DNA of 43,255 bases from Microcoleaceae cyanobacterium MO_207.B10 (lineage in GTDB: Bacteria > Cyanobacteriota > Cyanobacteriia > Cyanobacteriales > Microcoleaceae): contig JASJEE010000009.1 in NCBI GenBank assembly GCA_030064835.1, forward strand, positions 1 to 43,255. The letters are read 5' to 3'. The translations under genes were made by a program, and so were the position numbers. Under the pieces are notes generated by a model. The model was not told the DNA's origin. It searched no databases and worked only from the letters and a program-made list of their open reading frames with translations. Below are positions 35,486 to 43,255 of this stretch, in pieces (within the stretch, counting starts at the first letter, position 1; each line of letters starts with the position of its first letter).

Positions 35486-36081
35486 TGCCTCCCAATTTAT
35501 TGTTTGTTGATTTTTTAACTATTTTAGTTTACCTTATATCAGAGCTTTCAACAGCTTATTATTTCTATCATGTAATTATATTTTTGTCAATTTAACTATC
35601 AGAATTTTTATAGCAGATTAATAAATGTCTTTAAACAACGAATTAGCAAGACCGAAATTAATTAATTTAAATATGCTTTTAAATTAATTAGGGTTTGATA
35701 AAAAAGTATTTTGGTAAGGGTAGGAGTCAGGAGTCAGGATAAATGAGAGCTATAGAGGAGGTAGTAGGAATAATCGTCCCTTAGTTTTTCTGCTATCTAT
35801 AGTCACCCTTTAATGCTAACTTTTTTAACCTTTTGGATTTAAAATATTCGACTTTTTCCAGACCTAAAAAGGTTAAAACCTTAATTACAGCAGTTTCGGA
35901 GTTAGTGAGGTACAAAATTTTATCACTTTAATAAATAGCTGAAGATAGATTAGTCTTCAACTGTACGTCACTATCCTAAAAAGTCCTGTAACTTAATTGT
36001 CAGTTCTAAGTAGCATTAGTATTGATATTATTGAGGTAAATTTGAAGGTATGAATCCGAGATAAAAAAAATAGTTAAACAA
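35486..36081. other. Intergenic region
   Basis: No gene is seen here. A pair of GTGAGGTAC (35907-35915) and GTACGTCAC (35962-35970), set in 'agtttcggagttag' and 'ctatcctaaaaag', resembles the ends of the GAGGTAC element family. A 'ggagtcaggagtcagg' stretch lies at 35723. Two copies of ttttaacc/ggttaaaa lie at 35820-35882. Confidence 0.5.
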
Positions 36082-37269
36082 TTAATTATCCAATGGAGTT
36101 AAAAACAAACTTCCTCCCTCTGGAAACCCTAACTTATTAGACTTATCAAATCGCCAATGTTGACGATATAGACTGAGAAAATTATGACCGATAATTCCAT
36201 CTATACCTAACGACTTAAAAATTTGACTATTCACAACTACACTATCTAAATTTTTCACCTCATGCTGTAGTATACTCACCCTTGATAACTTGACCTTATG
36301 AGCATTTTCCCTGCCACAGAATCCCAAAACATCTACCTTTTCTGCATTTAAAATATCAACTCCTAATTGTTCAGCTAAAACCTGTGACAAAACCATTAAA
36401 TCTGCACCTGTATCCAACAAAAATATAAACGGCCCCTGACCATTAATCTTTACCTCCGTCAACATTACTCCCATCCTACCCAATAAAGGAATAGCATCAG
36501 CCACAGAACTAGAAGCAGGCAATAATTTTAATTGTAAATTTTGTGGATTAATAATTACATCAAAACTCTTCAAAAAATCCAAACCTAAAACACCTGATAA
36601 ATTACCAGGAATAGCCATATTAGGTAATCCCATTCCTTGAAGACCATCCACAGTAGCTGCATCAACTTTTAGAGTAGGCAAACTATAGACATTAGCATTA
36701 ATATTAGAGCAGTCATCACCGACAACAAAATAGGATAATAAATCATTAGGAATCGGAGTACCCACTAAACCCAATTCTTGAGCAATTTGACTATCTAAAA
36801 TAGAGTTAGAAGCACCAGTATCTAACAAAAAATTTCTAGTTTTTTCAGCTACCGTTACTGGAATAGTAAATACTTGACTATTTGCAAGTTTTTGAAGCTT
36901 TACACTACCTTCGCCTTGACTGAAAGTTATTGGTATACTCGCCCCAGTTATTTCTAATAAAGCTTCCATTCTTTGATTAGCATCCGGACGAAAACTTCCA
37001 TCTGGAGCTAACATTATTACTCTCGTTGTGCATTGCATAGAAGCTACTTGTAAAGCTTCTAAAGAAGTCTCTGTAGGTTTAACTATTTCTGTTACACATT
37101 TAGTTAGTTCTTGTAAAACTTCTTGAGATAATTTGCTAGGTGTTGATGATGGTGTTTGTGCGAAGCTATTATGATGATTTTTTCCATTAATATTTGGCTG
37201 AAATGTAGCAACAAAAGCAATAATTCCGATAGCCATAATAATTAATTTAATGGGTTTAATTTTTTTCAT
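36082..37269 (-). CDS. Secreted two-domain retropepsin-like aspartyl protease
   Basis: 395 residues. An N-terminal hydrophobic segment (about 8-22, KLIIMAIGIIAFVATF) suggests export. Two retropepsin-like domains are in tandem, each with its own catalytic triplet: D150-TGAS (FLLDTGASNSILD) and D286-TGAD (FIFLLDTGADLMVLS). Each is followed by an Ile/Leu-Gly flap-end motif (SGVLGLDFLKSF; DGIIGHNFLSLY). Retropepsins normally dimerise to bring two Asp together. Here one chain carries both, as in a pseudo-dimer or pepsin-like arrangement (inference). The substrate is unknown. The gene stands alone. Confidence 0.85.
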   Translation of the reverse strand: MKKIKPIKLIIMAIGIIAFVATFQPNINGKNHHNSFAQTPSSTPSKLSQEVLQELTKCVTEIVKPTETSLEALQVASMQCTTRVIMLAPDGSFRPDANQRMEALLEITGASIPITFSQGEGSVKLQKLANSQVFTIPVTVAEKTRNFLLDTGASNSILDSQIAQELGLVGTPIPNDLLSYFVVGDDCSNINANVYSLPTLKVDAATVDGLQGMGLPNMAIPGNLSGVLGLDFLKSFDVIINPQNLQLKLLPASSSVADAIPLLGRMGVMLTEVKINGQGPFIFLLDTGADLMVLSQVLAEQLGVDILNAEKVDVLGFCGRENAHKVKLSRVSILQHEVKNLDSVVVNSQIFKSLGIDGIIGHNFLSLYRQHWRFDKSNKLGFPEGGSLFLTPLDN

Positions 37270-38206
37270 GTTTTAGGAAGGAATAGTAGTATTTTTATAA
37301 GTAGCCGGATAGAATTAAAGTTAATTGTAAATACAGGATAAAAGTAATAATTTGAGGGTTTTTAACATTGTCGAACATAAATTTGTTGTAAGGATTCAGC
37401 AATCAGCTTTCAGCTATCAACAATTAGTTATTAAATTACTATCTTGAAGGGGGAAATATTTTTCGTAGATGTCTATTCAAGACGGATAGATTAATAAATT
37501 TCATAATTCTGTACTACCTCACATAAAATTGGTATAAAAACCTGAATGCTTACAATTTGTTTATTTCTGTTCATCCACTTATTTATAATACAAAATTCAA
37601 GAAATGTAGTTATATGATAATTTAGATGATTGTTTACAAATTAAATTATAACTATATCTAGTAGCATAGAAACACCAAATATCTCTTCTTCACCCCATCT
37701 CTAATACCATTTTCATAAAATATTGCTACATTGGTTGGTTTCTAGGTATTAGGTATTAGGTATTAGGTTTTGGGCGTTAGGTGGCAGGAATGAAAGAAAA
37801 CAACTGTAAATATTCCGTAAGCATTCAGCCGTCAGCTAGCCTCCTGCGTAGGAGCTGCGCTAACAGCTATGAGTTATTAACGTATCCTATTTGTCAGGAG
37901 TAATTAATCTCCAAAAAGTCAAATATAAAGAAAAAAATCATCAGCTAATTTGAATCACTTCTGTACGTTGGCTCGGCTATTAGCTGACCGCTGACTGCTA
38001 ATAGCTGTTAGCTCCGCATTCCGCAGGAAATGCTGACAATATTCCTATCCTTTAGTGTCCGGATTTTACTGTAAAAATCTTGATTGAATTTGGTATAAAA
38101 AATCTTTAAATATACTATAAATTAAATTATAATTTTAGTTATCAGTTATAAAATTTTAACGCTTCAGTAAAAATTAAACTTTTTTACTATCTTATAAGCA
38201 GATACA
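37270..38206. other. Intergenic region with dispersed repeats
   Basis: No gene is seen here. The best copy of the dispersed repeat ATACCATTTTCATAAAATAT, then TGCTACATTGGTTGG, lies at 37703-37775, with TAGGTATTAGG units after it. TCAGC/AGCTGAC-type short repeats occur at 37392-37420, 37818-37870 and 37976-38010. Confidence 0.6.
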
Positions 38207-38999
38207 CAAAATTAGGCGTTGCAGATTTGCGGGATGAATGATAGGTTGGGACAGAGCAAGTCAAAGGGAAAAAATATGGAATGTCCAGAGTGCCAATCTA
38301 AACATATCCGTAAGAACGGTCGCAGACGCGGCAAGCAGAACCACATTTGTGTCAATTGCGGTCGCCAATTTGTATCGAATCCTCAAACTCAACTAGGATA
38401 CAGTGACGATGCTCGTCTCATTTGTCTGAAAATGTATGTCAATGGTATGGGTTTTCGTGGGATAGAACGGGTAACAGGAATTCATCATACCACCGTCATC
38501 CGATGGTTACGACAGGTGGGAGAACAGTTACCGGATGCCTATGAACCCTCCGAAATTCCTGAAGTTGGGGAACTTGACGAACTACAAACTTTTGTCGGCT
38601 CAAAAAAAAGAAAATCTGGATCTGGACAGCAGTTGACCACTTCCAAGCTGGTATCTTAGGTTGGGTGGTAGGAGAACATAGTGCTCTGACTTTTGAACCT
38701 CTATGGCAGATTGTTGGATTGTGGGAGTGCTTCTTCTACGTTACCGATGGGTTTAAGGTGTACCCCCAGTATATTCCCAATGGCGACCAGATAGTGAGCA
38801 AGACCTACATGACCCGAGTAGAGGGAGAAAATACACGTCTAAGACATTATTTGGCTCGCTTACATCGCAAGACCTTGTGTTATTCCAAGTCAATAGAGAT
38901 GCTCAAACATTCTATCAGACTACTAATTCACTATCTTAAGTTTTGGGATGTACCTGTTCCCTTGAGATTCATCCCTTGATTCAGCAACGCCCAAAATTA
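38207..38999 (+). mobile_element. IS1-family insertion sequence with 8-bp target duplication
   Basis: The element is 38215-38991 (777 bp, the size expected of IS1). Terminal inverted repeats are GGCGTTGCAGATTTGCGGGA on the left and, inverted, GGCGTTGCTGAATCAAGGGA on the right. It is flanked by CAAAATTA at 38207-38214 and 38992-38999, a perfect 8-bp duplication. IS1 usually makes 8- or 9-bp duplications, so this is a recent, complete insertion. It landed directly beside the repeat element at 39000. Confidence 0.92.
38276..38979 (+). CDS. IS1-family transposase, two frames joined by a putative -1 frameshift
   Basis: The first frame starts at ATG 38276 (MECPECQSKHIRKNGRRRGK), with a CxxC...CxxC zinc-ribbon and an HTH (GFRGIERVTGIHHTTVIRWL), and ends at 38659. 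The rest (IWIWTAVDHFQAGILGWVVG to FIP) lies in the -1 frame to 38979. The switch falls at a run of eight A (38602-38609), A_AAA_AAA_G, a classic -1 slippery site as used by IS1. All three catalytic acids can be placed: ELDELQTF, VTDGF and VEGEN. It may thus be functional through programmed frameshifting, or a single-base indel in the A-run may have broken it. Confidence 0.85.
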
Positions 39000-39108
39000 T
39001 AGTAATTCCAATACTTGTGAACTACAGTTATCTTTTTATTCCCTGTTCCCTCAAACAAATTAATGAGTGTAACTCACGCTTTTGGGGAATTTCTATATAT
39101 TAGTTATT
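39000..39108. repeat. Inverted-repeat element next to the IS1 copy
   Basis: Ends TATAGTAATTCCAATAC and (inverted) TATATAGAAATTCCCCAAAA pair imperfectly. The interior matches 7370-7569 (cagttatcttttt...ttccctcaaac) without the insert found there. It touches the stop region of the alpha/beta-hydrolase gene. Confidence 0.6.
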
Positions 39109-40021
39109 CATTTTTAATTTGATTTTCTTCTTCCTGCTGTCTTAATTGACTAACAAAACTACTAACTCTATCTAAATACTTATCTCCCGCAGTAGCAGCA
39201 ACATTATTATGACCAGCATCAGCAACCAAATATAAATCCTTAATTTTAGCCGGACTAACTGCAAATAATTTTTCACTCATATCAGCAGGAACCAACCTAT
39301 CTTCCCTACCATGAATCAACATAATTGGTATTTCTAGTTGCCGTAATTTGCTAATAGAATCAAACCGTTGATGTAGCAGTAAATCAATTGGAAAAATTCG
39401 ATAATTTCCCATATTATTCACAACATCTGCCATAGAAGTAAAAGAACTTTGAATAATTAAACCCGCCATTTCCGGATATCTTGTCCCCAATTCAATAGCG
39501 ATCGCTCCCCCCAAAGAATGACCATATACAACTATATTTTTGGGATTAATTCCCCTTTGATTAATTAAATAATCCCAGACAATTTCCACATCTTGATAAA
39601 CCTGTACCTCACTAGGAAAATTACCCCTACTCAGCCCATAACCTCGATAATCTACCAAAAATACATCAAAACCTAATTTATAAAACCGATAAGCCTGTTC
39701 AACATTAACACCAATATTCACACCATTACCATGCAAATATAACAACACTCTTTTAACATCTTGCTTGGCAGAATTAGCAGGTATCCACCATCCATGTATT
39801 TCTTCTAATTTACCCTCTTGACTTGACACAGGTAGCCAAACATCTTCATAGCGAAGCTGCACATTTTCCGGAGTCATCTGTATAACTGAACTAGGAACAA
39901 ATATCAATCGTCGTTGCACCAAGACCAATAATATACAAATACCAATATAGGCGATCGCTAAAACCACCACTATAATCAAAAACCACTTCCAAACAGGAAA
40001 AAAATTAGATAGCCACATCAT
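39104..40021 (-). CDS. Membrane-anchored alpha/beta hydrolase (BEM46/ABHD13-like)
   Basis: About 305 residues from ATG 40021 (MMWLSNFF); a TTG at 40045 would add eight. An N-terminal transmembrane helix (WFLIIVVVLAIAYIGICILLVL) anchors the catalytic domain. The triad can be seen: nucleophile Ser in YGHSLGGAIAIEL, Asp in HGREDRLVPA, and His in DAGHNNVAA. The oxyanion region is LLYLHGNGVNIG. It is a serine hydrolase of the BEM46-like group, with unknown substrate. Its start is close to the end of gatA (84 nt), same strand, so it could be co-transcribed. Confidence 0.85.
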   Translation of the reverse strand: MMWLSNFFPVWKWFLIIVVVLAIAYIGICILLVLVQRRLIFVPSSVIQMTPENVQLRYEDVWLPVSSQEGKLEEIHGWWIPANSAKQDVKRVLLYLHGNGVNIGVNVEQAYRFYKLGFDVFLVDYRGYGLSRGNFPSEVQVYQDVEIVWDYLINQRGINPKNIVVYGHSLGGAIAIELGTRYPEMAGLIIQSSFTSMADVVNNMGNYRIFPIDLLLHQRFDSISKLRQLEIPIMLIHGREDRLVPADMSEKLFAVSPAKIKDLYLVADAGHNNVAATAGDKYLDRVSSFVSQLRQQEEENQIKNE

Positions 40022-40105
40022 AAAAAAACGGCAGTTAGGTGTCAATTAAATCTATCAATTAATCAACACCTAAAGCCTCATACTTAAGAACTAAAGATTA
40101 ACTCT

Positions 40106-41563
40106 CTAAATTCGAGGTTTACGTCTGTACCAATCATTAGATTGTTCATAAACATAAGCAACCTCAAATAACAGAGATTCCCTCAAAACATTACTAATAA
40201 ATTGTATTCCAATCGGTAGCCCTTTTTCATCAAAACCACAGGGTAAACTCAAAGCAGGCAAACCAGCCAAATTAACTGGAATAGTCATTAAATCAGACAA
40301 ATACATACTCAGGGGGTCATCAGTTTTTTCACCCACCTTAAACGCAGTAGTTGGAGCAGTGGGACAAGCCAAAATATCCACCTGAGCAAAAGCCTTATCA
40401 AAATCTTCCTTAATCAAAGTACGGACTTTTTGAGCTTTGAGATAATAAGCATCATAATATCCCGCCGATAAAGCATAAGTACCAATCATAATTCGGCGTT
40501 TAACTTCTGAACCAAAACCTTCTGCACGAGTCTTAGCATACATATCCAGAAGATTTTCCGAATTAGGAGTCCGGAAACCATATTTCACCCCATCATAACG
40601 AGCCAAATTTGCCGAAGCTTCCGACGGAGCAATAATGTAGTAAGTAGGTAGACCATAGCGGAATCGGGGACAAGAAACCACCTGAATCTCTGCACCCAAC
40701 TCTTGCAAAGTTTCCATCGCTTTGGTTACAGCTTGATTCACAACTGGGTCTAAACCCTCACCAAAAGTTTCTTTAATCAGGCCAATTCTAATTTGACCTT
40801 TAGGTCTTAAATTAGGCTTCAGGTTCTTCGTGTAGTCAGGGATAGACACATTTAGACTTGTGGAATCTTTAGAGTCATAACCAGCGATCGCCTGCAACAA
40901 AATTGCAGCATCTTCAACTGTTCTGCCAAAAGGCCCTATTTGATCCAAAGAAGAAGCATAAGCCACCAAACCATAACGAGAAACCAGACCATAAGTAGGT
41001 TTCATACCTACTACTCCACAAAGAGAAGCCGGTTGACGAATCGAACCACCTGTATCCGACCCCAGGGCCACCACAGCCTCTTCAGCTGCCACTGCGGCCG
41101 CCGACCCCCCAGAAGAGCCACCAGGAACTCGTTCGATATCCCAGGGATTAGCAGTAACCTGATAAGCAGAAGTTTCAGTGGAACTGCCCATCGCAAATTC
41201 ATCGAGATTAGTCTTACCCAAAATTACGGCCCCTGCATCCAGCAGTTTTTGCGTCACAGTGGATTCATAAGGGGGGATAAAATTTTGCAGAATTTTTGAA
41301 CCACAAGTAGTGGGGATGCCACGGGTACACATATTGTCCTTAACAGCGATCGGAATCCCAGCTAGTGGTCCAATTTCCTCTCCTGTAGCAATTTTGGCAT
41401 CCACCTGACTGGCCTGAGCTAACGCCTTGTCTGCTGTAACACAGATAAAGCTTTTCAACTTCGGCTCCAACTGGCTGATGCGCTTCAGAGCTTCTTGGGT
41501 AATTTCTACAGCAGAGCGTTCTTTATTTATTAGTTGTTGATGCAGCTCGCTAATGGATGCCAT
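40106..41563 (-). CDS. gatA: Asp-tRNA(Asn)/Glu-tRNA(Gln) amidotransferase subunit A
   Basis: 485 residues, full length. GatA is the glutaminase subunit of GatCAB, which amidates misacylated Glu-tRNA(Gln) or Asp-tRNA(Asn). The amidase-signature Ser-cisSer-Lys triad is visible: the Lys in [10 protein letters not shown], the Ser of [17 protein letters not shown], and the nucleophile Ser in [16 protein letters not shown]. Typical GatA ends such as [18 protein letters not shown] are intact. It is essential in most cyanobacteria, which lack GlnRS. gatB and gatC are not in the window. A HIP1 site is near 40885. Confidence 0.97.
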   Translation of the reverse strand: MASISELHQQLINKERSAVEITQEALKRISQLEPKLKSFICVTADKALAQASQVDAKIATGEEIGPLAGIPIAVKDNMCTRGIPTTCGSKILQNFIPPYESTVTQKLLDAGAVILGKTNLDEFAMGSSTETSAYQVTANPWDIERVPGGSSGGSAAAVAAEEAVVALGSDTGGSIRQPASLCGVVGMKPTYGLVSRYGLVAYASSLDQIGPFGRTVEDAAILLQAIAGYDSKDSTSLNVSIPDYTKNLKPNLRPKGQIRIGLIKETFGEGLDPVVNQAVTKAMETLQELGAEIQVVSCPRFRYGLPTYYIIAPSEASANLARYDGVKYGFRTPNSENLLDMYAKTRAEGFGSEVKRRIMIGTYALSAGYYDAYYLKAQKVRTLIKEDFDKAFAQVDILACPTAPTTAFKVGEKTDDPLSMYLSDLMTIPVNLAGLPALSLPCGFDEKGLPIGIQFISNVLRESLLFEVAYVYEQSNDWYRRKPRI

Positions 41564-42085
41564 GCTTATATTGTCATTCCTAAAAGTGCAAGTATTTCTA
41601 CCGTTTCACGCTTAGTCAGAAGCTTACCCTCGCGGAGGCGGGGGTCAGAAGTGAGACTTTAGTCACTTGAAACCTGAGTTTTACAGTAATTTCAGCTTAT
41701 TCTTTCACTTCATGAGTTACCAACTATTTGTGACATTTTTTAAGTGAATTGGTATTAGATTTTGACACTCTAACCGTTAACCCTAAAAGGTTGAAAGGTT
41801 GAACGGAAGATTCTTGCTTCTTCAGGTTTGCCTAGCTAAAAATCATTGCTGATTACAAGCCTTGTCCAGATTCCCCTCCACAAGCCTTTGATTTTACTTC
41901 TACCGACTGTCTGGCGGCCGAAGGATTTTCCAACTTTAAATTGACACCTAATTTTTAGCTGTACTAGAGAATACTCGATTCTACCAGTAGCCTTGTCCGC
42001 AGTTAACCATCAAAAATTTCTGATTTTCTCTGGCAACTACATTTTGAAATAATTCAGCTATAGACCTTAGCAGAATCTGAAATGT
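41564..42085. other. Intergenic region
   Basis: No gene is seen here. A hairpin-like pair lies at about 41616-41640 (gaagcttaccctcgcggagg, then cgggggtc). The segment 41850-42010 is less AT-rich than its surroundings but has no recognisable frame. The gatA promoter should lie at its left edge. Confidence 0.45.
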
Positions 42086-42129
42086 GAAGTACCCCACCCT
42101 ACTCCGTTGAGGGTGGGGCGCGCCTTCGA
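42086..42129 (-). repeat. IS200/IS605 right-end hairpins (possible omega-RNA 3' remnant)
   Basis: A perfect 9-bp stem CCCCACCCT/AGGGTGGGG (42091-42118) lies just past the tnpB remnant stop. A second stem CGCCTT/AAGGCG (42121-42137) overlaps that stop. This is the position where IS605-type elements carry the subterminal right-end hairpin and where the omega-RNA ends. Confidence 0.5.
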
Positions 42130-42290
42130 TCAAGGCGTAACCGTCTTGATACACGGTATTTCAACCGTCTCTTTAGGCGTAGATTTGGATGCTTCCCACC
42201 CTATTTTTAGGTCAGAAAACTGAAGCAAATTTTGACAAGGGTTGATATCTCTATCATAAATCCTATAAACCTGATAAATATTCAGGTTTC
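42130..42290 (-). pseudogene. TnpB (IS200/IS605) C-terminal remnant
   Basis: Read on the minus strand, this fragment gives DRDINPCQNLLQFSD followed by a polar tail ending ...CIKTVTP and a stop at 42130-42132. DRDxNxxxN is the last RuvC motif of TnpB-type nucleases. Upstream coding sequence is lost (a stop is met near 42290). It is a decayed 3' end of an IS605-type element. The truncated HTH transposase at 42413 is unrelated in family. Confidence 0.7.
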
Positions 42291-42412
42291 AAGCTTAACT
42301 CAAATAATTTTCCTCATGGCAATTCTTTTAAACTCAAACTTAAATTCTATCCGGAAATTGACATAAATGGCTAGAGAAAAGAGTAGAGTCCCTCGATCCC
42401 CTACTAGGAGGA

Positions 42413-42859
42413 ATGCCACCAAAAGCTCGTTTAAAACCATATCTTACGGTAGAAGAAATCAAAACTCGCTACCGACAAGCTCCAGATACCATCGAATCTC
42501 GTCGGTGGCATCTCCTACTACTAGTTGCTCAAAAGTGGTCGATTAAAAAAGCTGCTCAAGTTGTAGGACTGAACTACGATTATGCCAAGGAAATTGTTGG
42601 GCGCTACAACCGAGAAGGACCAAATTCTGTGAAAAATCGCAGTAAAGATCGTCAACCGCCACCGGCAAAGTCCTTATTGACAACGGATCAACAACAGGAA
42701 CTTTCAGAGGCCCTAAAAGGTCCAGCACCCGATGGTGGAACATGGTCTGGTCCAAAAGTAGCTCGTTGGATTGCTAAAAAAACAGGTCGCGACCATGTTT
42801 GGCCTCAACGTGGTTGGGATTATTTAAAACGATTGGGAGTTAACTGGAAAAATCAATAG
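42413..42859 (+). pseudogene. Truncated IS630-type transposase (N-terminal HTH half)
   Basis: 148 residues. A helix-turn-helix (WSIKKAAQVVGLNYDYAKEIVGRYN) is followed by a winged-helix region (GPAPDGGTWSGPKVARWIAKKTG) and GWDYLKRLG, the usual end of the N-terminal half of IS630/Tc1-like transposases. The catalytic DDE domain should follow but is absent; sequence after 42860 is repeat-like. It is either a truncated copy or a stand-alone HTH relic. AGGAGGA sits only a couple of nt before the ATG, closer than ideal. Base composition is higher in GC than the neighbours, fitting a mobile origin. Confidence 0.75.
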
Positions 42860-43255
42860 ACTTCTGACAAAGTAAGTCATTTCAGTTATCAGTTATCAAT
42901 TATTAGTACCTCTGCAATAAGGAGGCTTGAAATTTGGAATATTCTCTTTTTTTATCCCCTTAAAGGAGGAGGCTTTAAACCAGATTTTTTAGGCAATTAC
43001 AAAAACTGATTTCTTTAGAGACTGTTTGTCAAATAAGTGTTAATAGAACAATAGTTCCTAAAATCCAAAATCAGTCATACTTCAAAGGATTAATAGCATT
43101 TTCATAAAATATTGCTACATTGGTTGGTTTCTAGGTTTTAGGTGTTGGCCATGGTCATTTCATTCTAGATTTTGGCAATGAATTTACTGGCTTTACAGAT
43201 AGCTAAAGATGCGTTGTCTAAAGCTGGCAATAAGGTATTCTCGTAAATATATAAA
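42860..43255. repeat. Terminal intergenic stretch with dispersed repeat copy
   Basis: No credible gene is seen here. Positions 43091-43150 hold a copy of the TTTTCATAAAATATTGCTAC, then ATTGGTTGGTTTCTAGG, repeat. CTTAAAGGAGG-type inverted bases lie at 42955-42975. A short frame from ATG 43179 to 43249 (22 codons) is not supported. Confidence 0.55.

Noticed and set aside
43140-43255. Start of a gene running off the end of the window
   Set aside because: All frames close within 22 codons or so and no family is recognised.

Overview
The window looks like an AT-rich chromosomal segment of a filamentous, non-heterocystous cyanobacterium (Oscillatoriales-type; the genus is inference). Evidence: scattered HIP1 sites (GCGATCGC), a flavodoxin gene, ispE followed by a DUF3082 gene, an ABA4-like gene, a carotenoid-isomerase-like gene, HpsE-type glycosyltransferases, long repeat-filled intergenic spaces and CHAT/STAND genes. 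No rRNA, tRNA or CRISPR array was recognised.

Layout. (1) 0.5-6.2 kb, minus strand: an arsenic/phosphate operon running pstS, ArsJ-associated gapdh, arsJ, acr3, a broken dual-specificity phosphatase, arsI. It should handle arsenate (GAPDH plus ArsJ: arsenophosphoglycerate made and exported), arsenite (Acr3) and trivalent organoarsenicals (ArsI). A TauE/SafE permease lies upstream. (2) 7.3-11.3 kb: a pentapeptide-repeat protein and an unknown coiled-coil protein, separated by inverted-repeat miniature elements. (3) 11.4-19.8 kb: a CrtISO-like flavoenzyme; a two-gene unit of a small one-helix membrane protein and a 932-residue CHAT protease/STAND ATPase; 1.3 kb of nested tandem repeats; then a serpin with a predicted Arg-Ser scissile bond, divergent from an ABA4-like membrane protein. 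(4) 20.8-27.6 kb: a MerA-like disulfide reductase, a flavodoxin with a hairpin-rich leader, ispE, a DUF3082 gene, a tandem DUF488 protein, and a partner gene split by two in-frame stops. (5) 27.9-34.9 kb: a sugar/exopolysaccharide group with an RfbD-like reductase, an HpsE-type GT2, an HpsE-like GT2 fused to a degenerate EAL domain, and a GT4 enzyme. (6) 35-43 kb: a TerB-like protein, a duplicated retropepsin-like protease, an IS1-family element with an 8-bp target duplication, an alpha/beta hydrolase, gatA, a TnpB 3'-end remnant and a truncated IS630-type transposase.

The intergenic DNA is unusually structured. At least six inverted-repeat miniature elements are visible. One (28875-28997) has termini matching the IS1-family element and its own perfect 8-bp target duplication, so the IS1 transposase probably mobilised it. 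The most interesting candidates for new biology are the small-membrane-protein/CHAT-STAND pair near an Arg-P1 serpin, the glycosyltransferase-EAL fusion, the DUF488-DUF488 gene with its nonsense-split partner, and the IS1/MITE family.
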